The position numbers and the translations under genes were made by a program. From positions 59,548 through 123,547 of the forward strand of contig NZ_JTAN02000004.1 in NCBI RefSeq assembly GCF_000949135.2: a stretch of DNA of 64,000 nt, in the 5' to 3' direction. The stretch comes from Burkholderia sp. USMB20. GTDB lineage: Bacteria; Pseudomonadota; Gammaproteobacteria; Burkholderiales; Burkholderiaceae. Shown here in pieces: positions 45,327-53,416 of the stretch. Position 1 is the stretch's first letter. Each line of letters begins with the position of its first letter. The notes beneath the pieces were generated by a model. That model was not told where the DNA came from. It worked only from the letters and a program-made list of their open reading frames with translations, and searched no databases.

Positions 45327-46004
45327 ATGCAAGTACTCGTCGTTGGCACCGGCAAGCTGGCAACCGAACTGCTCGGCTCGCACCGGCTCGACCCCGCAAC
45401 CTGTCGCGTGACGGCCTGGTCGGACCCCGCACGCACCGAGACGCGTTCGATCGTCGTGCACGCCGGATCCGGCCGCGAGCTGCCTGCCGCGATCGAATTC
45501 TGCCGCGCAACGGGCTCGCCGCTCGTCGAGTTGTCCACCGGCTCCGAGCTCGAAACCGGATCGCACGACTTCCCCGTCGTGCTTTGTCCGAATACGAACA
45601 TCCTGATGCTGAAGTTCATGAGCATGCTGGAAACCAGCGGCCATCTGTTTCGCGACTGCCGCATCAGCGTGACGGAGTCGCACCAGGCCAGCAAGACCTC
45701 CGTGCCGGGCACTGCGGTCGGCATCGGTCAGGCACTCGGCGTGCCGGCGCAGGACATCCGCTCCGTGCGCGACCCCGACGAACAGCGCGACGCCCTGCAG
45801 ATTCCCGACGATCAGCTCGGCCGCCATGCGTTCCACCGGATCCGCATCGAGGATGGCGCATGCAGCCTGCAGTTCGAATCGCGCGTGTACGGCGCGTCGC
45901 CTTACGCGGACGGCGTGTCGCGGATCGTCGAGACCGTCCGGCAGCACGAACTCGAACCCCGCCGATACTCGATCGTGGAGTTCATCCGCAACGGCTGGCT
46001 GTAG
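45327..46004 (+). CDS. DapB-like dihydrodipicolinate reductase family protein
   Basis: 225 residues. The N-terminal VLVVGTGKLATELLG is a nucleotide-binding turn, and the VTESHQASKTSVPGTAVGIG segment resembles the DapB active-site helix SxxHxxxKxDxPSGTA in altered form. It is shorter than real DapB (about 270). A reductase for a related imine or keto acid, not the lysine pathway, is more likely. Single gene. Confidence 0.7.
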   Translation: MQVLVVGTGKLATELLGSHRLDPATCRVTAWSDPARTETRSIVVHAGSGRELPAAIEFCRATGSPLVELSTGSELETGSHDFPVVLCPNTNILMLKFMSMLETSGHLFRDCRISVTESHQASKTSVPGTAVGIGQALGVPAQDIRSVRDPDEQRDALQIPDDQLGRHAFHRIRIEDGACSLQFESRVYGASPYADGVSRIVETVRQHELEPRRYSIVEFIRNGWL

Positions 46005-46086
46005 GCGCGACGGTGCGCTGATCGCGCCGACGCCACCGCGGCCGGCACATTCGACGGCCGCGATCGCACGATCGCGCACGCGCCGC

Positions 46087-46899
46087 TTACCCGTCGCCCA
46101 GCACGGCCCCGCTCTCCGGCAGCGTCGCGCCGCCGTCGACGACGATCGTCTGCCCGGTGATGTACGCCGCATCGGCCGACGCGAGAAACAGCATCGCGTT
46201 CGCGATGTCCTCCGGCTCGCCCATCCGCGCGAGCGGAATATCGCGCGCGATCTGCGCGGCGACCGACGCGTCGCCGAGATTGCCGGCGGCCGGCGTGCGG
46301 ATCATCCCCGGCTCGACGCCGTTGACCGTCACGTTGCGACGCGCGAGTTCGAGCGCCGCCGCGCGGATGAAGCCGTTCACGCCGGCCTTCGACGCCGCGT
46401 AGTGCGCGAGCCCCGGATAGACGACGCGCGGCCCGGTCACCGACGACGTGACGAGCAGCCGCCCCGCCCCCGCACGCTCGAACGCCGGCAGCGCGGCCTG
46501 CGCGAGCCAGAACAGCGCCGACAGGTTGACCGACAGCGTGCGCTCGAGGATCGGCTCGTCGATCCGCGCAAACGGGGTCAGCGGGAAGTACGCGGCGTTG
46601 TGAACGACGACGTCGAGCCGGCCGCCGTCGCGCTCGACCGCCGCGACGAGCGCGCCGAGTTCGTCGCGGCTCGCGGCGTCGACGCGATACGCGCGCGCGT
46701 CGCCGCCCGCACTGACGAGGGCGTCCGCCTGCGCGGCAGCGGCATCGCCGTTGAGATCGGCGAGCGCGACGAACGCATCGGATTCCGCGAAACGGCGCGC
46801 GATTGCCGCGCCGATCCCCTGCGCGGCGCCCGTGACCAGCACGACGCGTCCGCTGAAATCCGCACGCAGGCGGGCGCTGCCCGGCACGGCGCTCATCAT
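46087..46899 (-). CDS. SDR-family oxidoreductase (partner of MoaF)
   Basis: 270 residues with TGAAQGIG, HNAAYF, SSVTG (Ser), HYAASK (YxxxK), GMIRTP and VDGG: a complete classical SDR. The ATG overlaps the stop of the MoaF-type gene by 4 bp, so the two are coupled. The moaE/moaF pair in the Klebsiella monoamine operon has the same make-up (an SDR with MoaF). Substrate unknown. Confidence 0.88.
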   Translation of the reverse strand: MMSAVPGSARLRADFSGRVVLVTGAAQGIGAAIARRFAESDAFVALADLNGDAAAAQADALVSAGGDARAYRVDAASRDELGALVAAVERDGGRLDVVVHNAAYFPLTPFARIDEPILERTLSVNLSALFWLAQAALPAFERAGAGRLLVTSSVTGPRVVYPGLAHYAASKAGVNGFIRAAALELARRNVTVNGVEPGMIRTPAAGNLGDASVAAQIARDIPLARMGEPEDIANAMLFLASADAAYITGQTIVVDGGATLPESGAVLGDG

Positions 46900-47726
46900 T
46901 GCGCCTCGCCGCCGAGCGGATGCACGGTTTCGTTCAGCACCTGCGCATGCGCGCCGACCGGGAAGTTCGACAACGTGCCGAAGTCGCCGCCCTGATAGCC
47001 GAAGATCTTGCCGTCCGTCTTGCGTTGAGCGAGATCGATCAGCACGACGCCGAGCGTCGGCACCACCTTTTCGCGCCACACGAACAGATACAGTTCATCG
47101 GCAATCCTGAAGTAATGGCAGCGATCCACGTCCGCCAGCCCGCCTTCTACGCCCTGCAGGCACTGCCATGCGTAGAAGTTCTCGTTCAGGTAGATGTGCT
47201 CGTAGCATTCGGTCGGGCTGTAGCGATACATCGTCCGCTTGCCGATCAGTTCGCGCGTGGGCCCGTGCAGCGGGCCCGGCTGCGCATGGCCGCCGAGCGT
47301 GCCGTGCCGGAATGCCGCGTCGACGCCAGTCAGCGGCAACCCGCGCGAAACGCGCGTGAACGCGTCGACATGTGTGTCGGCCTCGGTCGGCAGCGTGCCG
47401 ATCACCGACGTCCACACGCCGCGGCCGACATCGATCACGAGGCTGACGGACGTCGCGCGCGCCACCGGATCGATGTAGTCGACGAAGTACAGGTCGTCGC
47501 GCAGCCCCGTGACGCGGCACGGCGCATGGCCGCCCGTGCCGGTCGCCACATCGCGCCATTGCAGCGCACCCGCCTCGAACGTATAGACGCGCCATGCGCC
47601 CGTTGCGTCGCCGAGGGCCAGGGACCGCCCGACGAGCGCGTTCACGGGCGTGAGGATGTTCGCGTCCGGTGCAAAGCCGTCCGCGAGCGCGCCAACCTGA
47701 ATGAATACCGGATCCTGTCGTTCCAC
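46896..47726 (-). CDS. moaF: MoaF family protein
   Basis: 276 residues from a GTG at 47726 with ribosome site GGGAG; an ATG at 47783 would add 19 residues. MoaF features: PVFIQVGALADGFAPDANILTPVN, SPTECYEHIYLNENFYAWQC, and KIFGYQGGDFGTLSNFPVGA at the C-terminus; two lipocalin-like halves are likely. MoaF proteins are often annotated as molybdenum-cofactor biosynthesis, but the name comes from a monoamine-regulated operon. Cotranscribed with the SDR and divergent from an AraC gene. Confidence 0.85.
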   Translation of the reverse strand: MERQDPVFIQVGALADGFAPDANILTPVNALVGRSLALGDATGAWRVYTFEAGALQWRDVATGTGGHAPCRVTGLRDDLYFVDYIDPVARATSVSLVIDVGRGVWTSVIGTLPTEADTHVDAFTRVSRGLPLTGVDAAFRHGTLGGHAQPGPLHGPTRELIGKRTMYRYSPTECYEHIYLNENFYAWQCLQGVEGGLADVDRCHYFRIADELYLFVWREKVVPTLGVVLIDLAQRKTDGKIFGYQGGDFGTLSNFPVGAHAQVLNETVHPLGGEAQ

Positions 47727-47896
47727 CTGCCGTCTCCCGCGCAGCTTCAGGCCCGGCGGGCCGTGTACGCTGCTCATGTGCACATGGTGCGGGCTGCACG
47801 CGCCGCACGGTATCGGCCAAAAGGATGAAGGGCGCGCGGCGCCGGAACGCGCTACAGTGCATGTGATCCGCGCCGCTGCCGGCGCGAGGAGCCCCC

Positions 47897-48691
47897 ATGC
47901 ACCGTGTCACCCACTACCGACGGACCGATGAAGGCATCGAGGCGATCAGCCTCGAGTCCGACCGCACGTTTCCACGGCACGCGCATGACGAATTCGGGGT
48001 CGGCGTGATCGTCAGCGGCGCGCACCGGTCCTGGAGCGGCCGCGGGCAGGTCGATGCGCTGGCCGGCGACGCGATCATGGTCAATCCGGGCGAAATGCAC
48101 GACGGCATGCCGATCGGGACGGGCACGGCGCGGCGCTGGCGGATGCTGTACCTCGCGCCGGCGCTGGTCGCGGGCGTCGCGGCGGAAGAAGGCCTCGGCG
48201 GCGTCGAGCTCGCGCATCCGGCGGTGCGCGACGCGCGGCTCGCGGCCGCGTTCGGCCGGTTGCATGCTCGAATCGTCGCAGGAGATACCATGCCGCTCGC
48301 CCGCGACGAGGCGCTCGTGACACTGGTCGCCGGGCTGCTTGCGCGGCATTCGAACCGGGCGCTGCCGGCCGCCGGCGTCGCGCCGGCGATCCGCGTGGCC
48401 CGCGAGCGGCTCGATGCGGCGCCCGCCGCACCCGTCTCGCTGGCCGAACTCGCCGGCCTGAGCGGCGTGAGCCGCTTCCAGCTGCTGCGCGGGTTCGCGC
48501 GTGAACTCGGCATCACGCCGCACGCGTATCTGGTGCAGTCGCGCACGCGGCTGGCGCGGGCACTGCTCGCGAGCGGCCGGCCGATCGCGGATGCCGCGGC
48601 CGAAGCCGGTTTTGCCGACCAGAGCCACCTGACGCGCGCGTTCGCACGCCAGTTCGGGATCACGCCGGGACGATTCACGCAGGCCGGCTGA
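47897..48691 (+). CDS. AraC-family regulator with cupin sensor
   Basis: 264 residues. An N-terminal cupin-like domain (FPRHAHDEFGVGVIVSGAHR) and C-terminal AraC helix-turn-helices (VSLAELAGLSGVSRFQLLRG, then IADAAAEAGFADQSHLTRAF). It is divergent from the moaF/SDR operon across 170 bp and is its probable activator. Confidence 0.9.
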   Translation: MHRVTHYRRTDEGIEAISLESDRTFPRHAHDEFGVGVIVSGAHRSWSGRGQVDALAGDAIMVNPGEMHDGMPIGTGTARRWRMLYLAPALVAGVAAEEGLGGVELAHPAVRDARLAAAFGRLHARIVAGDTMPLARDEALVTLVAGLLARHSNRALPAAGVAPAIRVARERLDAAPAAPVSLAELAGLSGVSRFQLLRGFARELGITPHAYLVQSRTRLARALLASGRPIADAAAEAGFADQSHLTRAFARQFGITPGRFTQAG

Positions 48692-48897
48692 CGGACCTCG
48701 CGGTCCCGGCACGACCGCCGCCGTGGCGCGACGTCGTCGATCGCCGCCGTTCGGCAACAACGATGGCGCTTGATAGCAGCGCCACCGGTCATCCGGAGAC
48801 ACCGAGCGCAATACCCTTCCGTTCACCCGCTCCGCTCGCCGGCGCCGCTGCAATTTCGTTCAAGACGCCCGCGCCGCCGCACGCGACCATGCGGCAC

Positions 48898-49857
48898 ATG
48901 AAAACACGACTGATCGGCTATCTCTATCTCGCCGCCGCGATGGCGGGCGTCGGCAGCACCGTCATCGCGAGCCGCCTCGCGGCCGGCGGCCTGCCGCCGT
49001 TCGCCGCCACCGCGCTGCGCTTCCTGATCGCAACCCCGCTGCTGTTCGCGCTGATGCGGGCGCAGCGGCTGCGATGGCCGCGGCTCTCCGCACGCGACGC
49101 CGTGCTGCTGGTCGTGCAGGCTGCGGCGGGCGGGGTCGGCTATACGGTGCTGCTGATCAGCGGCACGAAGCTGTCGTCGCCGGTCGATGCGGGCGTGATG
49201 CTCGGCACGCTGCCGGCGATGTCGACGCTGATCGCGGCGGTCGTGCTGCGCGAGCGGCAAACGCGGCGCGACTGGAGCGCGGCCGCGCTCGCCACCGCCG
49301 GCGTGGTGTTGGTCACGTTCGCGCCCGGCCAGGCCATGCCGTCGCTCCGGACGCTCGCCGGCGACGCGCTGGTGCTGGCCGCCGTCGCATGCGAGGCCGT
49401 GTTCATCCTGCTCAACCGGCGGCTGTCGGCGCCGTTGCCGCCGCTCACGCTGTCGACGGCGATGTCGGGCCTCGGCTTCGTGCTCGCACTGGTGCCGGCC
49501 GCGTTCGAATGGCACGCGCTGGCGACGAACTGGAACATCGGCGCGGTGTCGGCGATCGTGTACTACGCGCTGGTGCCGACCGTGCTCGGTTATCTGTGCT
49601 GGTATGCGGGTTCGGCGCGAACGAGCGGCACCGAAGCCGCGCTGTTCACGGCGGTTGCGCCGGTCTCGGCCGTGCTGTTCGCGGTCGCACTGTTCGGCGA
49701 GACCCTGGGCGGCACGCGACTCCTCGGCATCGCGCTCGTCGTCGCGGGAATGCTGGTGGGCGCGACGCGGCGGCGCGAGCCGCCGGCACGCGCAACGGAC
49801 TCACGGTCGAGGTCGCCAGCGCGCCCAGCGGCATCCACGTCGACTGCTACCGATTGA
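48898..49857 (+). CDS. DMT-family (EamA) exporter
   Basis: 319 residues, 10 membrane helices in two EamA halves (first half GSTVIASRLAAGGLPPFAAT, then the second repeat near WNIGAVSAIVYYALVPTVL). Relatives export amino acids, nucleosides or drugs. ATG 48898 is used; an in-frame ATG at 48889 is possible. The C-terminal 25 residues are an unusual Arg/Ser/Pro-rich tail. It follows the AraC gene but is not tightly linked. Confidence 0.87.
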   Translation: MKTRLIGYLYLAAAMAGVGSTVIASRLAAGGLPPFAATALRFLIATPLLFALMRAQRLRWPRLSARDAVLLVVQAAAGGVGYTVLLISGTKLSSPVDAGVMLGTLPAMSTLIAAVVLRERQTRRDWSAAALATAGVVLVTFAPGQAMPSLRTLAGDALVLAAVACEAVFILLNRRLSAPLPPLTLSTAMSGLGFVLALVPAAFEWHALATNWNIGAVSAIVYYALVPTVLGYLCWYAGSARTSGTEAALFTAVAPVSAVLFAVALFGETLGGTRLLGIALVVAGMLVGATRRREPPARATDSRSRSPARPAASTSTATD

Positions 49858-49982
49858 TCCGCGTGCGCGGCGACTGTAGGAATGTGTCCGCCCGCGGCAA
49901 AATCGTTGCGCACCGTCGCACAAGATGCAATATTCGCGTGGCCGGGCCATTCGACAACCACCGAACAATAATTCGCATCACC

Positions 49983-50531
49983 ATGAACAAGAAGGAAGCA
50001 AAAACAAGAATCGCGGCGCTGCTGTCCGCGGGTGCGAGGAAAGCCGACGTGCTGGCCGAACTGGCCGAACAGGGCCTCAAGGATCGCGTGCTCGCGCGCC
50101 TGATCGCGTCGCGCCCCGACCCTGAGCTGTGCAGGAAGAACAAGGTGCATACACGGGTCCTGATCGGGCTCGGCATCGCGCAGTTGGTGATCAGCGTCGC
50201 ACTCGCCTATCTCATCCTGGTGGACACACTCAGCATCGGCGCCGCGGTGCTGTTCCTCGCACTGACGGTGCCGCTGTCGCTGCTGTTCATCTGGGGCTTC
50301 GCGACCCATCGCGTCGGCGCATATCACGCGTTCATCATTCTGTCGCTGCTGCAGGTACCGAAGACCATCGCCGATCTCGGCCGCGATCCGTCGGCCGCGC
50401 TGCCTACCCTCGGGGTGACCGTCATCCTGGTCGGCTACGTCTGGTTCGTCCGCAACCGGCTGTTCCCCGACTTCGGCTGGTTCACGCCGCGCAAGGTCGA
50501 GGGCCGTTACGCGTTCGTGGAAACCGCCTGA
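49983..50531 (+). CDS. Hypothetical membrane protein
   Basis: 182 residues. An N-terminal helical part (KKEAKTRIAALLSAGARKAD, residues 1-55) precedes four predicted membrane helices (about 58-80, 83-103, 108-125 and 138-157) and a short cytoplasmic end. I do not recognise the family. The first 50 residues look like a small helical bundle or DNA/protein-binding module. It is convergent with the entericidin gene. Confidence 0.7.
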   Translation: MNKKEAKTRIAALLSAGARKADVLAELAEQGLKDRVLARLIASRPDPELCRKNKVHTRVLIGLGIAQLVISVALAYLILVDTLSIGAAVLFLALTVPLSLLFIWGFATHRVGAYHAFIILSLLQVPKTIADLGRDPSAALPTLGVTVILVGYVWFVRNRLFPDFGWFTPRKVEGRYAFVETA

Positions 50532-50559
50532 TACCGCACACCACGCACCACGCACCGTG

Positions 50560-50606
50560 AAAAAGGCGCCGGGCCGCCCCGCAATCGCGGGACGGCCCGG
50601 CGCCTT
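50560..50606 (-). terminator. Rho-independent terminator of the entericidin gene
   Basis: A 14-bp perfect stem (AAGGCGCCGGGCCG with CGGCCCGGCGCCTT) capped by an inner CCCGC hairpin. On the minus strand it is followed by TTTTTC. It could also stop transcription of the membrane-protein gene from the other side. Confidence 0.85.
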
Positions 50607-50628
50607 CTGCATTCCGGAACCCGGCAGC

Positions 50629-50763
50629 TTATTTGGCCTTCTCAGCCGTATCGCTGATTGCCTGGCCACCCTTCGAAATGTCCTGCCCCACGCCTGCAAC
50701 GGTATTGCAACCGGCGAGCGCGGCGGTCACCACCAGCAGCACTGCAGCAATCGTACGCGTCAT
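50629..50763 (-). CDS. Entericidin A/B-family lipoprotein
   Basis: 44 residues: MTRTIAAVLLVVTAALAGCN with a lipobox LAGC (Cys19), then GVGQDISKGGQAISDTAEKA. That is the complete entericidin pattern. Such small lipoproteins sit in the cell envelope and are linked to stress and programmed lysis (EcnA/EcnB). Ribosome site AAGGAGAACG precedes the ATG. A strong terminator follows. Confidence 0.92.
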   Translation of the reverse strand: MTRTIAAVLLVVTAALAGCNTVAGVGQDISKGGQAISDTAEKAK

Positions 50764-50941
50764 GCTCGTTCTCCTTCGAGTCAACATGCCCGACCGGGCG
50801 AATCGTATGCGGCGTGGTGCCCTGCGGTGTGCAGGACACGGGGCCTGACCTGATTATACGGAGACGGCCGCCGTGCGCCAGTGCCGACCGCGCCAGTGCC
50901 CTCGCACGACACGGCCGGCCGGCCGGTCGCACAGATTTTCC

Positions 50942-50985
50942 TTGACTTCGTCGGCACGCGAACTAATATACGCACCGCGTATATT
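50942..50985 (+). promoter_or_regulatory. Promoter with embedded palindromic operator of the HTH-ATCase gene
   Basis: TTGACT (50942-50947), 17 bp, AATATA (50965-50970) form a sigma-70 promoter. The -10 lies inside a perfect inverted repeat: AATATACGC (50965-50973) and GCGTATATT (50977-50985), 3 bp apart. A protein bound there would block RNA polymerase. Confidence 0.6.
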
Positions 50986-51003
50986 TCTCATCAGGTGCCG
51001 CCG

Positions 51004-52299
51004 ATGACCGTTCCCCAGCAAGCCTTCCTGCGCGACGCGATGCGCCGCCTCAACATGACCCGCGAAGCGTTCGCGAACCGCATCGGCGTGAGCCGCCGCG
51101 CGCTCGACACGTGGCTGTTGCCCGACGACTCGCAGGAATCGCGCGGGATGCCCGAGATCGTCGAACGCTTCGTGTCGGAAATCGTCGAGCGCTCGGCACC
51201 GGACGGCGGAGACTATACGCAAAGCGTAGACAAACAGGAGCTCGCAAAGCAATTCCTGTTCGAAGGCAAGCCGCAGTTGATCTCGGTGGACCAGTTCTCG
51301 CGCGACTCGGTCGAGGCGCTGTTCCGCGTCGCCGACGTGATGCAGCCGATCGCGCGCCGCCACAAGATCTCGCGCGTGCTCGAGGGCGCAGTGCTCGGCA
51401 ACCTGTTCTTCGAAGCCAGCACGCGCACGCGCGTGTCGTTCGGCGCGGCCTTCTGCCGGCTCGGCGGCTCGGTGTGCGACACGACCGGCTTCACGTTCTC
51501 GTCGATGGCCAAGGGCGAATCGATCTACGACACGAGCCGCGTGATGGCCGGCTACGTCGACGCACTCGTGATCCGCCACCCGGAGAAAGGCTCGGTTGCC
51601 GAATTCGCGCGCGCGACCAACCTGCCGGTGATCAACGGCGGCGACGGCCCGGGCGAGCACCCGAGCCAGGCACTCCTCGATCTCTATACGATCCAGCGCG
51701 AGTTCTCGCGGCTCGGCAAAATCGTCGACGGCGCGCATATCGCGCTCGTCGGCGACCTGAAATACGGTCGCACCGTGCATTCGCTCGTCAAGCTGCTCGC
51801 GCTGTACCGCGGACTGAAGTTCACGCTCGTGTCGCCGCCGACGCTCGAAATGCCCGCGTACATCATCGACCAGATCGCGACGAACGGCCACGTGATCGAG
51901 CAGACGAACGACCTCGCGGGCGGGCTGCGCGGCGCGGACGTCGTCTATGCGACGCGGATCCAGAAGGAGCGCTTCACCGACGAGTCGTTCGAGGGCTATA
52001 CGCCGGATTTCCAGATCAACCAGGCGCTCGTCGACTCCGTCTGCAAGCCCGACACGCTGATCATGCACCCGCTGCCGCGCGACAGCCGGCCCGGCGCGAA
52101 CGACCTGTCGGTCGACTTGAACCGCGATCCGCGACTCGCGATCTTCCGGCAGACCGACAACGGCATTCCGGTGCGGATGGCGATCTTCGCGGTGCTGCTC
52201 GGCGTCGAGAATCTCGTCCAGCATTCGATGCGCGATGCGACGTGGCGCCCGCCGGCGTACCTCGGGCCGGAGGATGCGGTGTTTCACGGAATCGATTGA
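51004..52299 (+). CDS. Aspartate carbamoyltransferase with N-terminal helix-turn-helix
   Basis: 431 residues, about 120 longer than a catalytic ATCase chain. Residues 80-431 are a complete ATCase: carbamoyl-phosphate loop FFEASTRTRVSF (STRTR 139-143), loop lysine 170 in SMAKGES, HPSQALLDLYTI, ATRIQKERF and HPLPRD. So it should make carbamoyl-aspartate. Residues 5-45 (LNMTREAFANRIGVSRRALDTW, in pieces) look like an XRE-type helix-turn-helix. The promoter -10 lies in a perfect inverted repeat, and a second such site is inside the gene at codon 71. Pathway genes are not adjacent. It may be a second, differently controlled ATCase. Confidence 0.85.
   Translation: MTVPQQAFLRDAMRRLNMTREAFANRIGVSRRALDTWLLPDDSQESRGMPEIVERFVSEIVERSAPDGGDYTQSVDKQELAKQFLFEGKPQLISVDQFSRDSVEALFRVADVMQPIARRHKISRVLEGAVLGNLFFEASTRTRVSFGAAFCRLGGSVCDTTGFTFSSMAKGESIYDTSRVMAGYVDALVIRHPEKGSVAEFARATNLPVINGGDGPGEHPSQALLDLYTIQREFSRLGKIVDGAHIALVGDLKYGRTVHSLVKLLALYRGLKFTLVSPPTLEMPAYIIDQIATNGHVIEQTNDLAGGLRGADVVYATRIQKERFTDESFEGYTPDFQINQALVDSVCKPDTLIMHPLPRDSRPGANDLSVDLNRDPRLAIFRQTDNGIPVRMAIFAVLLGVENLVQHSMRDATWRPPAYLGPEDAVFHGID
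51214..51230. promoter_or_regulatory. Second copy of the operator-like repeat inside the ATCase gene
   Basis: TATACGC (51214-51220), 3 bp, GCGTAGA (51224-51230): same core (TACGC, 3 bp, GCGTA) and spacing as the promoter site 250 bp upstream. It lies between the helix-turn-helix and the ATCase domain. Confidence 0.4.
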
Positions 52300-52371
52300 C
52301 CCGCATCCAGTGTCGCGCGGCCAGACTCGAGATTGCTGAAGATCGAGCGCCGCGCGCCGAAGCAACGCACG

Positions 52372-52403
52372 ACGCGCCGCCTTGCACGGCGCGTTTTCAT
52401 TTT
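52372..52403 (+). terminator. Rho-independent terminator of the ATCase gene
   Basis: 8-bp stem ACGCGCCG/CGGCGCGT with a 7-nt loop, followed by TTTCATTTTC on the plus strand, 73 bp after the ATCase stop and ahead of the convergent toxin gene. Confidence 0.7.
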
Positions 52404-52437
52404 CGGCGCGGGTGATATCGAGGCGACCGGCCGGAAG

Positions 52438-52857
52438 TTAGCGAACCCACGGATCGATCACGCGCAGGCCCGCTGCTTCGAACGGTGCGACGTCGCGCGT
52501 GGCCACGATCAACCCGTTGGCTGCGGCGGTTGCAGCGATGAAGCCATCGGCAGGCGCCATCGTGTGCCCCAGGGCGCGCGCCTTCGCGCGTAGGCTCGCA
52601 TATGCGTCACTGGCCGCATCGTCGAACGGCAGAATCCGCCCGCGAAACAACGGCACGACGCGTTGCTCGATGTTTTGGTGCAGCCAGTCTCGCCTGCGCC
52701 CCTCCGGCAACGCGGCCACGCCGAATCGCATCTCGGCCAGACTGATCGCGGCAAGAAACAGCGTCTCGACGTTTTGCGCGTCGAGCCATTCGATCACGGC
52801 CGCGCTCGGTTCGCGTCGCAGCGGCTCCGAAATGACGTTGGTATCGACCAGAATCAT
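52438..52857 (-). CDS. PIN-domain toxin (VapC/FitB-like)
   Basis: 139 residues. The acidic residues of the PIN nuclease site are in place: VDTNVISE (Asp5), LAEMRFG (Glu), PADGFIAATA (Asp) and ATRDVAPF (Asp). Probably a ribonuclease toxin held inactive by the RHH antitoxin, whose stop codon its start overlaps by 4 bp. Related to FitB. Confidence 0.88.
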   Translation of the reverse strand: MILVDTNVISEPLRREPSAAVIEWLDAQNVETLFLAAISLAEMRFGVAALPEGRRRDWLHQNIEQRVVPLFRGRILPFDDAASDAYASLRAKARALGHTMAPADGFIAATAAANGLIVATRDVAPFEAAGLRVIDPWVR

Positions 52858-53093
52858 TCGAAGCTCATCGGATCGGTTGGCGATTGATCGCGCTGAACCT
52901 CGAGATCGATGCCGCCAGCCTCTCGCCCGATCTCCGCCAGCAGCGTTCCCAGCCTGGGACGTCCGCCGGGCCGAACGGCCTGCTCGAGGATATCGCGCAC
53001 CTCGGCCTCGGTACTGCGGCCATGTTGTGCAGCACGGATTCGAAGCGCGCGATGCACCTCGTCGGGCAGGTTTCTAACAGTGATCACAGGCAT
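52854..53093 (-). CDS. FitA-like ribbon-helix-helix antitoxin
   Basis: 79 residues. MPVITVRNLPDEVHRALRIR AAQHGRSTEAEV is the typical FitA ribbon-helix-helix: it binds DNA as a dimer and represses the operon, and its C-terminal part neutralises the PIN toxin. An in-frame ATG at 53129 would add 12 residues. It precedes the toxin with an ATGA overlap. Confidence 0.88.
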   Translation of the reverse strand: MPVITVRNLPDEVHRALRIRAAQHGRSTEAEVRDILEQAVRPGGRPRLGTLLAEIGREAGGIDLEVQRDQSPTDPMSFE

Positions 53094-53276
53094 GATGCGC
53101 CTCACTACATTTGCTTTCAATGCAGTCATATTATCACCTTGCTGTCATTTTGGACGAGTGAAGACCCGATCACTGTAAACCGCCCGCCTCGCCTTTCCCA
53201 CTCGGCCATTCGGCCATCGCCGCAACCCCGCACGCGCTCGGCAGCCCTCCGCCACATTCGCCAACACTCCTCCCAC

Positions 53277-53303
53277 AAATGAGAACGCGAACGCTTCTCA
53301 TTT
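53277..53303. promoter_or_regulatory. Candidate Fur box
   Basis: AAATGAGAA (53277-53285) and TTCTCATTT (53295-53303), inverted and 9 bp apart, in an AT-rich stretch about 115 bp ahead of the siderophore receptor start. The AATGA/TCATT arms resemble Burkholderia Fur sites. Confidence 0.5.
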
Positions 53304-53416
53304 AAAAAGAAATTACATAGAATGCCACCTGAAAACAAATCGTAATAATTCCCGGCGGCATGCACATTTCCGTAGCGCGTCGTTCCCGGGGCCACACTGC
53401 GAGGTCGAAGCGCATC

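Noticed and set aside
46896-47726. Molybdenum cofactor biosynthesis role for MoaF
   Set aside because: The name refers to a monoamine operon; no cofactor-synthesis genes are nearby, so I did not infer that role.
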